A stretch of 64,000 bases of DNA from Brachypodius melanocephalos (GCA_013398615.1 VZSR01003807.1:19172777-19236776), one strand, 5' to 3'. Counted from the first letter of the stretch, positions 26,287 to 39,435 are shown. Translations and numbers: made by a program. Notes: generated by a model from the sequence alone, not told the origin.

Positions 26287-27682
26287 CTGGAAGAGAGAGA
26301 GTATTTTTAAAAGAAAAAAAAAAAAAAAAAACAAAGAAAAAAACCCAAACCCAACAACCAAGCTTTATTTCAAGGTAGTAGTAGAAAAAGAAAATCCTAC
26401 TGTAATGATAATAACAGGGTGCAACAAGAAATAATAATAAGCATTAGGAAATATTCAAGGAACTCTCCAGCTTCTTATCACGTGTGTATGCAAACATATG
26501 TAATTAATGTAATTAAGGCATTTGCATTTGTATCCACTGAGTAGCTCTGAGCAATAGATGCTGGCTTCACACTGAAAGTTGTAAGCACAGAAAAATTAAA
26601 TGGCACTTTGGGCATGACATGCTCAATAACTGATTGATAAGATAAGAAAAATAAGTTGTTCTGAAATTGCCCATGTTAATCAAGCCTTCTGTTTAATAGG
26701 AATTAGCATTGACATGTTCAGATATTTAAGGTACAGCACTACATGTTCTTGCTGAGAAATGTATTTTAATGGAAATTCTGTAGAGAAAAGCTTTCCTCTC
26801 TTCATGATTGTTTTCCACATCATTGAACAGTATTAACAAGGCTGAAACGTTTCACTGTTGTAATGTCAGTGCTTTCATTTTCATTTTTCAATTAGTCCAA
26901 ATAAAAAGCTATTCCAGATAGGGCAGATACACAATAATTTATGCAGAGCCTTTTAAAACCATTTTCATACTGAGGCCAAGGTATTAAAAAGAAAAAAATC
27001 ACCAGTATTTCACTGGTTGACTTTTTCTCCCCACACACTTTTTTTTCATTCTCGTGAGACTAGTGTGAAGAAGTCAATCTAGAAAAAAAAAAAAATTAGA
27101 CTTTCCAAAGCTTATACAAGGAACCAATATTATCCCTCAAGATTTACCAGCTTTAACCCTAATTTCCACGTGTTCTATCAACAAATGTGCATACATTGTA
27201 TTTAGCTTAGATTTTGCTGCTTTTTGTCAGGGCTGACAATGAAGCTCCTGAGCCTTTGAGAGCTCATTTCTGCAGCTGTAGCAGGCTTAAATGGGAACAA
27301 TTACCATTTTATACAAATCTAGTTTCCTCAATGTAAAACTCTTTCAAAAAAGCTACACAAAAGATTAACCAATCCTAGATTTAAATTCAATCTTAGATTA
27401 AAATTCTTGGGTGTGGGGAGGGAAATGCTTGCTCATTTCTGTATTATTTGTCTGTTTTCTGTCATAAATGGTGATTTTTACTTGCTTTGAATTTTGTTTC
27501 ATGTCAACTGCACTTCATTATCATTAACCATCAGCTAAATAGATACTGTTCATTTGCACTCAGAGAAACATAGAAGCAACTATATTATTAGCCTTAAAAG
27601 AATCAACAAAGAAACATTTCTATTTTAAAATGCCATGAACTCCACTCTTTTTACTTAGTGCTTACAAGAGCTACAAGAAAAA

Positions 27683-27842
27683 CCACAACCCAGAGAAGTT
27701 GTGGAGACTCCTTTTCTGGAGATAGCAGTCTGGACACAACCCTGAGTCATGTGCTCGAGTGGACCCTGCTTGAGCAGGAGAGTTGGACGAGATGACCTCC
27801 AGTGATCCCTTCCAATCTGACCAATCCTGTGATTCTCTGACA
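27683..27842 (+). mobile_element. CR1 LINE 3'-end fragment
   Basis: cagagaagttgtggagactc, then gatgacctccagtgatccct, tccaatc and gtgattctctg are the well-known avian CR1 tail (end of ORF2, then the 3' UTR). Plus orientation, about 160 bp, truncated at its 5' end. Confidence 0.85.
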
Positions 27843-28104
27843 TGCTGGACCTAATCCAGAAATGAGGCACTGAGATGGTTAGAGGGGCTGCTGCTTATCA
27901 TGTATCAAGAGAGCCTGAAAGAATTGAGACAGTTCCATTTCTGCATTTCAGAGGCTGGCACAGGACAAATAGCAATGAGTTTTATTCAGACAGTCCATGG
28001 TCAACTCACTTCCATTTTATTATGGTATCATCATCAAATGAATCAGTATTTGTGAAATAGAACATAGCTTCCCGTTCAAATATATGACAAAAATGGGAGG
28101 ATGG

Positions 28105-28244
28105 TCAAGCAGTTTGCACAAAGAGGTTGTGAAATCTCTCCCCATCCTTGGAAGTGCTGCCTCAGCAATGTCTTTCAGACAAGGTGCTGGACTACACGAC
28201 CTCCATAGGTCACTTCCGACCTAATTTGTTCTACAGTTCTGAGT
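28105..28244 (+). mobile_element. CR1 LINE 3'-end fragment
   Basis: agaggttgtgaaatctctcc, ggtgctggactacacgacct and ggtcacttccgacctaattt form a diverged CR1 tail, about 140 bp, plus strand, 260 bp from the previous fragment. Separately truncated, therefore a separate insertion or a split copy. Confidence 0.7.
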
Positions 28245-28439
28245 CTTGAAACTCAGAATTAAGTGACTGTTGCCCATTTAACAAAATAATTACCTGGCAA
28301 TTCAATTATTTAAATTCATCCTTCCATATCTCTTTTTGTCAATACAGACCTTAAGAAGAAGAATGAATCTAAATCACAGAAATAATCTCTCGGGGTCACT
28401 TTTAAAAACCTCCCCCTAGAAGCACAACTATCATCAATA

Positions 28440-29370
28440 CTAGGTCATGTTACCCATGCCTCTTTCTAGCCAGTTCTCGAAAATCTCCTAGAATGGAGAT
28501 TTCACATATTTCTGGATAATGTGCACCACTGCTGCATAACACTGATTTCTTTTTTCTAATGTCCAACCAAAAATTTCCAAGCTCCCATTTGCAGCTGTTG
28601 TCCCTTGTTACATCTTCTGCCACCATCAGAAAGGACTTGATTCCATCAACAACTCTTTGAAGTGGCTAATAGGCTGTAATTGTACTTCCTCTTTGCCTCT
28701 TCTTTCAGACTAAGAGAGTGTCCAGCTCTCTCAGTACATCCCCACAGATCATCTGCTATAAGACTCTTCTCCGGTTTCTCTCCAATTTCTCAACAACACT
28801 TTTGAATTAGGTTCTAAAACTGGACACCATTTCCAAGTGCAGTCTCACCAGCACCAACTACAGTAAGAGTAGAGCACTGAATAGATAAAGGCTTTCCCCT
28901 GCTCACCATGCTCTTTGTGATGTCCTACCTTGCAGCTGCATTGGCCACTGCATCCAGATCAGTGGGCAGTTTGCCTCATCTACCATGAGAGTATACGGTT
29001 GGTTTACATTGTGTTTTCCAGCAGGGTTGCCACTCAGGCTTCTTCCTCTCAAACTGTACTGATTCTTGAGGTCATTCCACTCCAATTAATGATTTTCTAT
29101 TTCCTCAGTCATCAGGCTTTTCAAGAACCCTCTAGACAGTAATTCTACCGTTCAGCATGTCAGCCTTGACCTCCTCCAAGTCAGCAGTATTTTCAAATGT
29201 GCTGATCATGAGTTCTGTCATCTGTGTCGCTGATGAAGGTATTGGCTCTGGGATACTCTGCTTTCTGGCTACCAACTGCATATCAAACCACCAATTACTG
29301 CCCTGTAAGCACAGCAATCCAGTCAACTCTCAAACAACCTATGTGTGCTGTTCTTCCAAGCACATTTCCA
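28440..29370 (-). mobile_element. Degenerate CR1 LINE, internal part
   Basis: On the plus strand the text resembles the reverse complement of CR1 ORF2, for example aaactggacaccatttccaa followed by gtgcagtctcaccagcacca, and further on ctcctccaagtcagcag and gtgctgatcatgagttc. It is heavily mutated, without a usable frame. The limits are approximate. Older than the 58.7-kb copy. Confidence 0.55.
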
Positions 29371-29899
29371 AATAAGAATGTTGCAGATGATGATGCCAAA
29401 AATCTTTGCTTTAGTGATCCTGAATTGGATGCAGTCTACTCAGAATAAATACTATTGCAGTGAATTCTACGCATGAAATGATGAATACTGACTCCCTCTA
29501 AGTCAAAGTACCTGAAATTAGCACTGTGGCATACTGTGCTTATTGATGTGTTTGCTTTTATTGTGCCCAGAATCTGAACAAGAATTGTATTATGGGGATG
29601 AACTGGCAATAGTTCTCTAAGAACAGAAAGGAATAAAAATTGGGGAAAAAAGAGGATGCTAAGGATCTTCCTAAGAGAATGCTATCCTGGCAAGTGTCAG
29701 TATGAAAAAGCAACTGATAAGCACTCAAGTCTTTCTTTATGTTGGGCTCCTCCTACATCAGTTTGCAAATGCACTATAAAAACCAAGGAGACTGTTCCGC
29801 ACTTATTGTTTGAACATGCAAGGAAGGACAAGTGCCAATGAAACCTGGAATAAATTTCTCAGCAGTTATAAGATCAGTTTACAACCTTCACTGTCCTAC

Positions 29900-30133
29900 C
29901 TTGCAGCTGCACTGGCCAGAATGATCAATGCATGAGCACTTCCCCTCTGTATCACAGCTCTGTGGATCTGTCCCAGGCAGGAAGCACTGACAAGTGACAC
30001 AATGTGGGTAATTCCAGTAGCCCAACCTGCACTCAGTGCATTTGTCTCCAGAGAACTCGGGGCGGCAGAAGCAACATCCTGTATTTAAGTCACACTGAGA
30101 ACTCAGGGCTCCAATGAGGCTGCACTCACAGGG
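29900..30133 (-). CDS. LAMA2: LAMA2 exon: LE12 and first half of LE13
   Basis: 234-nt exon (78 codons), phase 0 at both ends, acceptor ccttttcag|ccc, donor gtagga. It encodes LE12 (CECSLIGALSSQCDLNTG, CCFCRPEFSGDKCTEC, RLGYWNYPHC) and the start of LE13 (CQCFLPGTDPQSCDTEGKC, SCIDHSGQCSCK). LE12 carries nine cysteines instead of eight, because NTGQC of human alpha-2 is NTGCC here (codon at 30074-30076). LE13 keeps the unusual extra cysteine pair of the alpha-2 family. The terminal 17 nt plus donor recur about 970 bp further into the intron, at 28921-28947. Confidence 0.95.
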
Positions 30134-32604
30134 CTGAAAAGGAGAGAAACAAGGCTATTGCAATTGTGCTTCTCACAAAAAAACTGTAAACAAAACAACA
30201 AAACCAAAACTCAACCAAAAAGCAATTAATCTCTTTTAAGTATCTATAAATAAAATACAGTAGTGGATTTCCACTGTCTAAAATAACATATTTAAATTAT
30301 AAGGCCAGTAATTTATTTTTATTCAACATGGGTCAAGCATTTACACTACATCCATTTACAACATTGGTGGGATTTTTTTGATAGATATTATTTATCACTG
30401 ATAAGTTTGGCAGTGAAAACAAATAAACCCAAAAGGGTCAAGGACACTGGAATACCTTGTGGACAAAATTAACTCAGAAACTATAAGCATTCTCTAAGAA
30501 GTATTTTTATGTAAATTCTCTGCAGACATGTTCAGAACACTTTCCTAAAATTGGAATTGCTCAGGAGCAATCAGTTCAGTGGTTCCAGAGGAATCTAGTT
30601 CAGTGTCTATTACTTATCCATCAGACAGGTAAGTATTCTCTTTGTACAAACAAGACTCCTAGATGACAGTAATTTACACAGTGAGGGATAGAGATTTAGT
30701 CATGTGATATATTTGGAAGTAAACTTGCTCAGAGAATAAGACTTGCACAGGAAAGTGAGGATAGAAATAGGTGATTTTCCAGGGTGTCTAGATATTAAAT
30801 ACAAAAGTATCAGGGAAAACTGCAGACTTCCAAAGAACAGAAGAATCCCTCAGTGCTATTACCGTGGTAGCACTGCAGTTAATACAGGACATTGGCTGTA
30901 ATCACTGGTGTGACCAGAATATCATATGGAGAAGTTCGGCTTACAGAAAAAAAACTCAGTGCCAGCAGTACAGGTTACCACAGTAACTGACATGGATAGA
31001 CTTGCTAAAATTACAGACACAAAGCTGAAAAAGAGAGGAAGAAAATGTGGATTGAGTTTCTAAGCAAAACGGTTTATTACATGATTACTTAGAGCATCTT
31101 TCCTCTGATCTGAAAACACCATTTATAAAGAAGGTGAATATATACAGGAAATATACAGATCCAATCTTTACTGAATGCCAGAGAAACTATTTAACCACTG
31201 GTCAAATATTAGTCTGCAAGATGACCATCTAACCTAAAAAATAAAACTTTCTGACAGAAAGAACTTTATTCTACAGGATATGTTCGAACACAAAGCTGAG
31301 GAAGCAAATCGATCACCATTCTCTGAAATAGCTAGGTGTGCAATATCAAAACCTAAATTACAATCAGATGCTGTGTTCGGTTTATGCAGTTTTCTGCAAT
31401 GCTCTATATCCCAGACTTACAACAGGCTCAGAAATCTACAAAGTCTGCAAAGCAGGAGATTCACATCTCACTTTGAAAAAATTAGCAGCAATGTACTGAA
31501 AGAGATGTGGGCTGATAGATCATCACTAATTTAGATGGTGCCACAGAACTGTCATACTAATGTGCTCACATAAAAGACAATCAGAGAATATATTCCAGAG
31601 CTCAAACGGAGGTCTTCAACCTCATTAGGCTGGTTTCAGAAGTCAAGAGTCTATATCACAGCAGCACCACAGAGGTTTCACAGGAGTTTTTCATACATAC
31701 AAAAAGAAATCATTCTTGTCAATTGCTTAGCTACATGGATAACAGCCTTTTAGGAACAAGTATGAATGGTGTATGACTATGTTCCAAAAAGATACAGTTT
31801 TCTGGAGTAATTGTAGCAATACTATTAAATCCCTTATCATCAATGAGAACAGCAGGGAGGAAGAAGGCATTTGTACTTTGCACCATGTACACTGTCACCA
31901 GTTCTCAATCTTAACCGAGCACTGCGCCCCTCAACTCAAGGTCATTAACAACAATTTTCGTGGCCTCCATGACATTCTATCATTGTTTTCCTACTTTTTC
32001 TCCCTTCTGTTCAGATATTTTAACTCTGTGTCAAATATTGGAATAAGAAGGATTTAAAGTTAATTATAAGGTTTATTTCCCTTTTAACAACATGGGAATG
32101 AAGTGCAATTCACAACTAAGGTGGATTTTTCTTTTCTTTATTTCTTGCTGTCTTTTATGCACAAATTGAAGCCTTTCTTAAGCAAACTTTGAGTACAAAT
32201 TCCCAGTGGTGTCACCATTATGGCAAAAGTAAATTTGTTCCCCAAAGGCACTTCTGATTACCTGTAAATATACATCTGCATACATCTTTTCATGCTGTAG
32301 TAATCTCCTCAGTCACGTTAAACACAGCTATAATAAAATAAAATCAGGCTCAAGCAGGACACTGACTCAATGTGACAGCAGAATCAACAGGGTGTTTTGT
32401 GCCACAGGGTACATACCTGAGACAGAGGATCTCAAGTGCAGCAACTAACAGATTGCCAACATTTACACCACAGTCTCACACCAAAACTCACAATATGGAG
32501 ACAAAACATGGTTTACAAAAAACATTTTTTACAAAAAACTATGTTCCAGCTATAAATTACTGTGAAAGAACTAATGCACATAGAGAAAATAGAAATCCAC
32601 TCAC
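30134..32604 (-). other. LAMA2: LAMA2 intron, 2.5 kb
   Basis: AT-rich intron without recognised exons or transposons. Confidence 0.75.
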
Positions 32605-32741
32605 CTTGCAGCCGCTGACAATGCTGTGGCCCCAGTGATTTGGTGCACATTTGTCACACATCTCTCCAACAGTATTGGGAGGGCAGATACAGCGTCCACT
32701 GACGGGATCGCAGTTATTGCCAAAACGTGAACACTCACAGG
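32605..32741 (-). CDS. LAMA2: LAMA2 exon: LE11
   Basis: 137-nt exon, acceptor ccatgaag|cc, donor gtgagt. It enters with two bases and ends in phase 0. It encodes one LE repeat up to its eighth cysteine: CECSRFGNNCDPVSGRCIC, PPNTVGEMCDKCAPNHWGHS, IVSGCK. All eight cysteines are present. The acceptor lacks a strong pyrimidine tract immediately upstream, although a run of T (the reverse of the A-run at 32758-32770) lies 17-29 bases further up. Human counterpart: CPPNTIGEKCSKCAPNTWGH (recalled). Confidence 0.95.
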
Positions 32742-35709
32742 CTTCATGGGAGACAGAAAAAAAAAAAAAAAGCAGAGGAAAAGTTATCCCTTTATGTGGC
32801 ACCTGGAGGAGACCCTAAGGGAGTTAGGATCATTCTTTTACTGTACAGTGAACTCTCAGTTATCTGTGGACACAATGGGGCAGAAAAGGTAGGGAAAACC
32901 CTGAGAAACCAAAACCAGAAGCAGTGAAACACAGGTTAACCGTGGCTGAAGTGGCTGCAATGAGAAGAGAATGGGAAAAATAAAGGCACCAAATGCAGAG
33001 ACTTTCTGACATGGTGCACTCTTGTGATATAACTGCAGGAGTGCTGCTATACAATTTCTGGGCCCATGCTGTCTCCTCTAAGAAGCCACCTGAGGGCCTC
33101 TGAGCCATCTGTGCAGGGAACTTGCAGTCTATTTAACCTCTTATACCAATTTGAGAAATACCTTCTGAAATTTTTGCTCCTCTAAAGAGACTTCCCTTAA
33201 AGGGCAAAAAAGGTGTTTAAGTTTCTTTTTCCCTTTCTATTCCTTCTTTTTCAGCTTACATATCCTCTGCCTTGGGAGAACATCAATGAACTGGTGTTTC
33301 CTCTCCATGAGAAACTGGTATTCTTTGCAGATTACACTAAATTAAAAATACTTCAGGTTTGGAAGTTCTTCCAGAAGTGGTCTTTTCTCTTAAAGGATTA
33401 TTACGTGAACAACCCATTGGTGGCCAATACTGATTCAAGGTATGCAAGTGATAAGTAGTTAAGGGACACAAGACACACAAGTGATTGAAAGAGCAGAACT
33501 GGTGTGTGGTTGTTTTCACACCCACCATCCACATAACCCATGAGGTCATGGAAAAAGTGTCATAACTGACTGTCTGCATGATAACCTGTTCCCTGGGGTG
33601 TTTAAAGGACAATGCAACTTTGTTATTGGGGGCTTAATTTACGTTCATTGCCTTTACTGTGAAATACTTCAACTCAGATTGAAAATAAAAGACAAGGGAT
33701 GTGCAAAGATAGAACTCCTATCTATAGTTCAAATAAGAAGTGGCCTTTATTTATCCCCACCAATGCCTTCAAGATAAGGTAATTGATGCAAAGAAGATAG
33801 CAAGTTTCGCCTCCATCATGCCAGGAACACATAGTGTTGCATGCTATTTAAAATATTTTCACACAGTGTAGCTTGAAGTTTCAGAATACATCTCATTGGG
33901 AGACTGAGGCTTTCAGATTTGACAGCTCATCTATGGGCTTCCAGGTCTTACACAAAATTGGCTAAAAAGGCATGGAGGGGAAGGAGATACTCAAATGGTT
34001 TTCTTATTTTTACTTTTATAATTACTTTTCAAAATAAGAGGGAAAAATGTAACACAATTGTTGCAAGCAATAGTGAAATAGATTTTGTATCTTTCCTGCT
34101 AGAATGTCAACACTGACAATGCTTTCAGGGTTTTTTTAGGCTTTATGGATTTATATTGCACAAGAAAAAATCAAATTATATTCCTTTCGGATAAATGCTA
34201 GATAAAAGAGGTCCAATATGTTACTTGATACTTAACTGTCACAACAGAATTAATTTTTCTGTACTTTTCCTTCCAGCATGATTTGATATACTTCTATTAA
34301 ATTTCCGATTTTCTTTGTGATTCATAATTTAATTCTTATTTTTTGTCATTTGAAGGAATACATTAGAAGCCTACCAAAGATAAGTGTGGTAAAAAAAGCA
34401 CACTGAAAACAGAATTTCTCTCCAGCTGTTCTATTAACTATGGAACTTTCAAACTTCTGAATTTTCTCAACATCTATAGCTGCTTCTGTTGCTTTAAGCA
34501 TTTGATGACCACAGGTCATACATTTATATTTAAAATATTACTTGGATTTATAGTATTTTACCATTTCATTGCTGTTTCTTAAACTCTGTCAGTTCAGTGT
34601 CAAACATAATCTATAATCCAGCCTGTTTCAAGGTTCATCCACACTACAGGTAAAACTGAATTTTGTTGCACCAATGTGGGTCTCAAGGCCTTGATGCTCC
34701 TTCCATTAAAAAATACAGAGTAAGAAAAGGCAAGAGCTAAGCTTGCTCCTTGTGCTGTCATTTTGGATAGGAAAGGAGGAAGGACAGATTACCAGACATT
34801 GTGATTTCTGCTTCTAGAAAGAATATGCTTTATACCCAAAGTACAATAACAGCCTTCTGGCACCCCAGCAGTCAGTCACAATAGACAACTATTTATGTGT
34901 CCTGCGATCACACCTAAATAAGTCTCTGAGACTTGAAAAACACAGTTCTATCAGGAAAGATGGATATTGCCCTGTGAAAAAAAACTATTGATTGTGTTCT
35001 TTTTGATACAGTGGTCTGCACTACTTCAAGGATAGGAAGCATTCATTCCAGTCTTTGACCTAATTTCCAAAAGGACAAAAATAAACATAAAGAGGTGGCT
35101 GGATACATTTATGTCTAATGCTAGAGTTTCAGCATTTAGAAAAGGAGATTTTTCATGTGCTTACACAAGGGATACAGCAGATAATTTTACTTAAAGATCT
35201 TGTACACAAAAAGTACAAGAAAGCAACAAAATATTACTATACAGGAAAGGATTGTGGTAATGAAATAGGATCAACCATGTAAGAACAATGAAAAGGTTTG
35301 GGATAAAACTAGAATGGAGTTTGTGTTTTTCTTGTTTTCCTTTCACACTCCCACAAATTGATGTTATTTGGCAAAAATTTTAATCAGAGTTCTATGATAC
35401 TCTTGACTAAATTACAGGAGCTTCATGGAATTTTTCTGGCAGACAGTACATGGAGTAAATGACATTCTTGTTCCTTCTGAATGTAGTAGATTAGTCATAA
35501 ACTGCCCATAAAATAGCAGAGATTGCTTTGGTCTTTCATTCTTCCCAATCATCACCTTTATCAAGTGAATGATGTACAAGGCTGTCCATGAACCCCCTTT
35601 CGAGAAAAATTTTTAGGCAGTCCAAAATTAGCCAAAGTAGAATCTTAGGAATAAATAAATAAACAAACAAAGAAATCAATCTGTGCTTGGGTGCAAAACA
35701 TTTACATAC
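32742..35709 (-). other. LAMA2: LAMA2 intron, 3.0 kb
   Basis: Apart from an A-run at 32758-32770 close to the acceptor, nothing recognised. Confidence 0.75.
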
Positions 35710-35890
35710 GAGTACAGCCTCCTTCTTCGAAGTTGTAAAACCCATGTGCACAGCGGTCACACTTCTTCCCTGTCACTCCAGGCTGGCAGTAGCACTGTCC
35801 ATCTCCATCGCAATCGAAGGACTTGGAACCAAAAGAGTTGCAGTTGCAGGGAACACATCCTCTGGGAGACTGTAAGCCAAATGTTCCAGG
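35710..35890 (-). CDS. LAMA2: LAMA2 exon: end of LE9, LE10
   Basis: 181-nt exon, acceptor ctgtggcag|cct, donor gtatgt, entering in phase 0 and ending one base into a codon. It encodes PGTFGLQSPRGCVPC, which closes LE9, and LE10: CNCNSFGSKSFDCDGDGQC, YCQPGVTGKKCDRC, AHGFYNFEEGGCT. All eight LE10 cysteines are present, and NCNSFGSKSFDC is nearly identical to human alpha-2 as I recall it. The last base plus the first two of the next exon give Pro, where human has Ala. Confidence 0.96.
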
Positions 35891-37124
35891 CTGCCACAGA
35901 GTGAGGAAGAGCAGTTAGTACATGGAATAATTACCAGGAGAAAAGAGGAAAAGCTGAATGTAGGAAGATCAGGGTTGCTCTTTCCTCTTCATCACTGAAA
36001 TACTGCTTTTAACAGGTTAAATTGTAGTGGTAAAACCCTGGAGTAAGGGCACTAAATGCCCTACACTGCTGAGAAAGAATAAAGATTTCAGAATGTTACC
36101 TGATGCTATAATGAATATCCTGCAATGTAACACGTTTCTTATGAGGCTGTGTTTCCCTAAGTACAGTTCTCACTTGGAATGGAAGGTATGTCAGCACAAA
36201 ATACACAGCCCATCTCTGGTAGTAAGGCTATGTCAGGCAGAGTTTTTTGCTAAGAGAGTGAATTCAAATTCCTAGCTATGAATGGAGATCGATTCAACTG
36301 GAAAGCCTCTTAACTAGATTTTATCTCCTCTGAGCAAAGGCAATATCTGTATACAGTAACTTAAGGGCAATTTGTTAGAATGATATATATAGGAATAACT
36401 TTAGAAGAACAAAGAGATAATGTATTTGTGCTCAATACAAAAAAAAATATAAGGTTTTTTTAAAAGATAAAAAACTCTGTCTTTCGATTAGGCCTTTGTT
36501 TCTCTTCTATTTTCTTCCTTTTCATTCTTTTTTGCAGTGGTCAATATAAAGTTTCTACAGAACCAGATTAGATGTCATCAACCACAGTAAGAAATTTCCT
36601 CCTTAACTTCACTAGTGGGTGCAAAAAGTAAAGAAGAGAAGATGCACGCTCATTTGTATACTGTGATATGGAGTTCTGCACAAAGCTTTCAACCAAAAGA
36701 CCTTGTGAGTTTCACTGCACCAACCAACAGAGGCTCCTTGGAACAAACCACACTTGATATTCAAATGACAAACTCAGTCTTGAGCTAGAGTGCTTTAAAA
36801 TGGGAGTATTTCTCTACCTGTTTTTCAAGCATGATGATTTTCAGTGAATACTGAAATCCAAATCGTATTAATAACTTCACTTGAAATTGATATTACAACA
36901 TTAAAAACAAAATTCATCAGCAAGTTTGATAGAAAAGCAGAATGTTAAAAAATGAGATATGAAAAAGATCACTGCTAATGAATATAAATTGAACAAAGTG
37001 AAAAATATTTACTTTATAATGTGCTACTTTGTGATCCATGCATGAAGTGTTAGATTTTTACCTACTATAAATCAGTAGGTCTTCAAAATCAATGGAGCTG
37101 TGCTGGCATTGACCATGGCAGTGA

Positions 37125-37670
37125 TTGTCCCTCTGTACTAAGCACTAGAGCTGTGTCCCGTTCTGGACTACTCACAAGAGAAAAAGACATTGAAGTACTG
37201 GACCATGTCCAGAGAAGGGCAATGGAGCTAGTGAAGGGTCTGGAGCACAAGTCTTATGAGGAGTGGCTGAGGGAGCTGTGGGTGTTTAGCCTGGAGAAGA
37301 GGAGGCTCAGGGGGAAATTTTTCTCTCTGCAACTCTTTAAGCAGAAAGGTGTCGCTCCCATACACTGACATATTAAAGGAGGCTGTAGCCAGGTGAGATT
37401 TGGCCTCTGCTCCCAGGGAACCAGCAACAGGACAAGAGAACATAGACTCAGGCAGTGCCAGGGGATGCTCAGGTTAGACAAAAGGAACAATTTCTCCATT
37501 GAAAGGGTGGTCAGCCATTGGAGCAGTCTGCCCAGGGCAGTGGTGAAGTCATTCAAGAAATGACTGGCCATGGCACTTAGTACCATGGTCTGGTTGAAAA
37601 AGTGGTGATCAATCAAAGGTTGAACTCAATAAACTTGGGAGTCCTTCTCAACCTTAATGGTTCTATGACT
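37125..37670 (+). mobile_element. CR1 LINE, 3' part, with a short foreign insert
   Basis: Plus-strand translation over 37150-37320 gives the CR1 ORF2 C-terminal pattern (DIEVLDHVQRRAMELVKGLE, HKSYEEWLRELWVFSLEKRR). It then continues through the usual gtcagccattggagcagtc segment to the tail ggttctatgact. About 545 bp, with the frame broken. At 37337-37376 the expected CR1 sequence is interrupted by about 38 bp that also occur at 40812-40851. Confidence 0.88.
37337..37376. repeat. 40-bp dispersed motif, copy 1 (inside CR1)
   Basis: Contains gcagaaaggtgtcgctccca. 37 of 40 bases agree with 40812-40851. It replaces or splits ordinary CR1 sequence (ctctctgcaact ... aaaggaggctgtagcc). Origin not recognised. 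Confidence 0.8.
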
Positions 37671-39435
37671 ACTATTTATGGATTTGTTCCACAGTAGAGC
37701 CTCTAACTAACCTCTTTTATTGGTGAATTCTCTGAAATTTCAGAAGCTTTCCATGGATAAGTCCTGAAATCTGACCTCTGAGGTTGATACAGAAGTCCCT
37801 CACTCACACAGAGAATCTGCTGATAGGTGTCAGAATACAGGACCACATCTATGGTCAGAATTTGGCCTGAAAATCATACAAATCTAAGAAAATTCTTGAT
37901 TATACGCATAATAAAGAATTACACTGATTTTTCATATCCAAGCTCTATATTGAAATGTCTTGCAAATTTCATACTTCTGCCTGACAAAATATGACGTATC
38001 AGAGAGAAAGAGATAGTCAAACTCACTTAATTAATCTCAAGGTTCAGTAAAATACTTGACCATCTCTAAAGATTTCTTGCACACAGGAAGAAACACAGAA
38101 ATGTGAATATACACAATCTCAGGACAGACATTCAGATAAATGCAATGAAGTAACCAATGGACAGCATGCATCTCAGTTTTCAATATAAAGTTTGCTAGGA
38201 TCTAATAAATTCTGTTTATACGGGTAACAGTCAGGAAAAGTCTGATGCCAGCACTCCACACTGTTAAGTTGGAAAAGACCACCACCACGCTGGGTTGCAT
38301 TCTGTGAGGAGGGCTGCACACAAAGACGTTTTGGTCAGTCATGCAAACTTTAACCCCAAGTTAAAGTTCTCAGCAAAGTCAGCTTACACACAGAAATTCT
38401 AAGAATCACATTTAGTAAACAAGAGATAAGATCCTAGATTATAATTAGGAAATACACTGAATTTTCTGAGTATGTCATTATATCGTGTCTCCATCAGTGT
38501 ACTGTGTGGGCAACACAGTAACCTAATATATGTTTAATTGGAAAAAAATCATTTCTCCAAGGAATCTATATAAACAAATACAGCATGGGTCCCAGAGTCT
38601 AGCTGAAGATGAAAAACAATGGCAGGCATTTTTCAAACAAGAGTGTGATAAGTATGGAGGTTTTGAGTTGCAGGGAAAACAAACAACATTCCTAAAATAC
38701 TGCTCAGTTAGAAGAAGTTGTTTCATCATTACTTAATTTTAGGAAATAAGTTGCTTTGTTGGTCTGTGATAAGGAATGAACACTCCCATAATTTTGTGCG
38801 TTACATTCACATAACTTACACTGCACTGAGTTAAAAATGGCTCTGACAACTGGCCACATTCACTAATGAGAACTTTTAACACCAGTTATGGTCAATATTT
38901 TAAAATTAGATCTTAACTCTTTGCCTTGGGGGCTGATCCTTCTTGCAACCTCCTTAAGCTATTGATTCTTGAATTGTTAGAAAAGGAAGCCTTATGCTGC
39001 AAAGTCTGAGAAAATCCCACTGGTTCCATTGATTTATGTACATCTCCCATGCATTTTGTGCATACTGCTGTTAATGGTGCTGTTTTGGGACTTAGTCTGG
39101 CACTTGATTTCTCACTGATATCACCACTTGTACAACGAAGCCCTTAGGATTGGGGACGCATCCTAAAATGCTGCTTGTCTTCCAAGCCTGTCTGTTTCTT
39201 GAGAATTTCTTATATTGTCACACGGGTATTAAAAATTAAAAACCCAAGCAATCTGTGTGAGCTCCAAACACAAGCAAACAGGAGACTTCAGCCCATGCAA
39301 AGCAGAGTTTGTCATTACCAGAGCTGCAGGCCGGTAAGCGCCTCGTGGGCACCCACTGGCACCGCTGGGGCCCCACCTCCGTGGGGGTACTCGAATCTGC
39401 TGACTGCTTCCCACATTTCCTTGCAATTTAGGCAC

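Larger units (their letters stand above)
26287..29899 (-). other. LAMA2: LAMA2 intron, 3.6 kb, CR1-rich
   Basis: Begins (3' side in plus coordinates) with a long A-run at 26311-26331. Its second half is largely CR1 debris: two plus-strand 3' ends and one long minus-strand degenerate piece (listed separately). No exon seen. Confidence 0.8.
35891..39435 (-). other. LAMA2: LAMA2 intron, 3.5 kb (downstream of the extra LE exon)
   Basis: Contains the plus-strand CR1 at 37125-37670. If the exon at 39436-39582 is skipped, this is part of a 4.7-kb intron (35891-40598). Confidence 0.75.
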
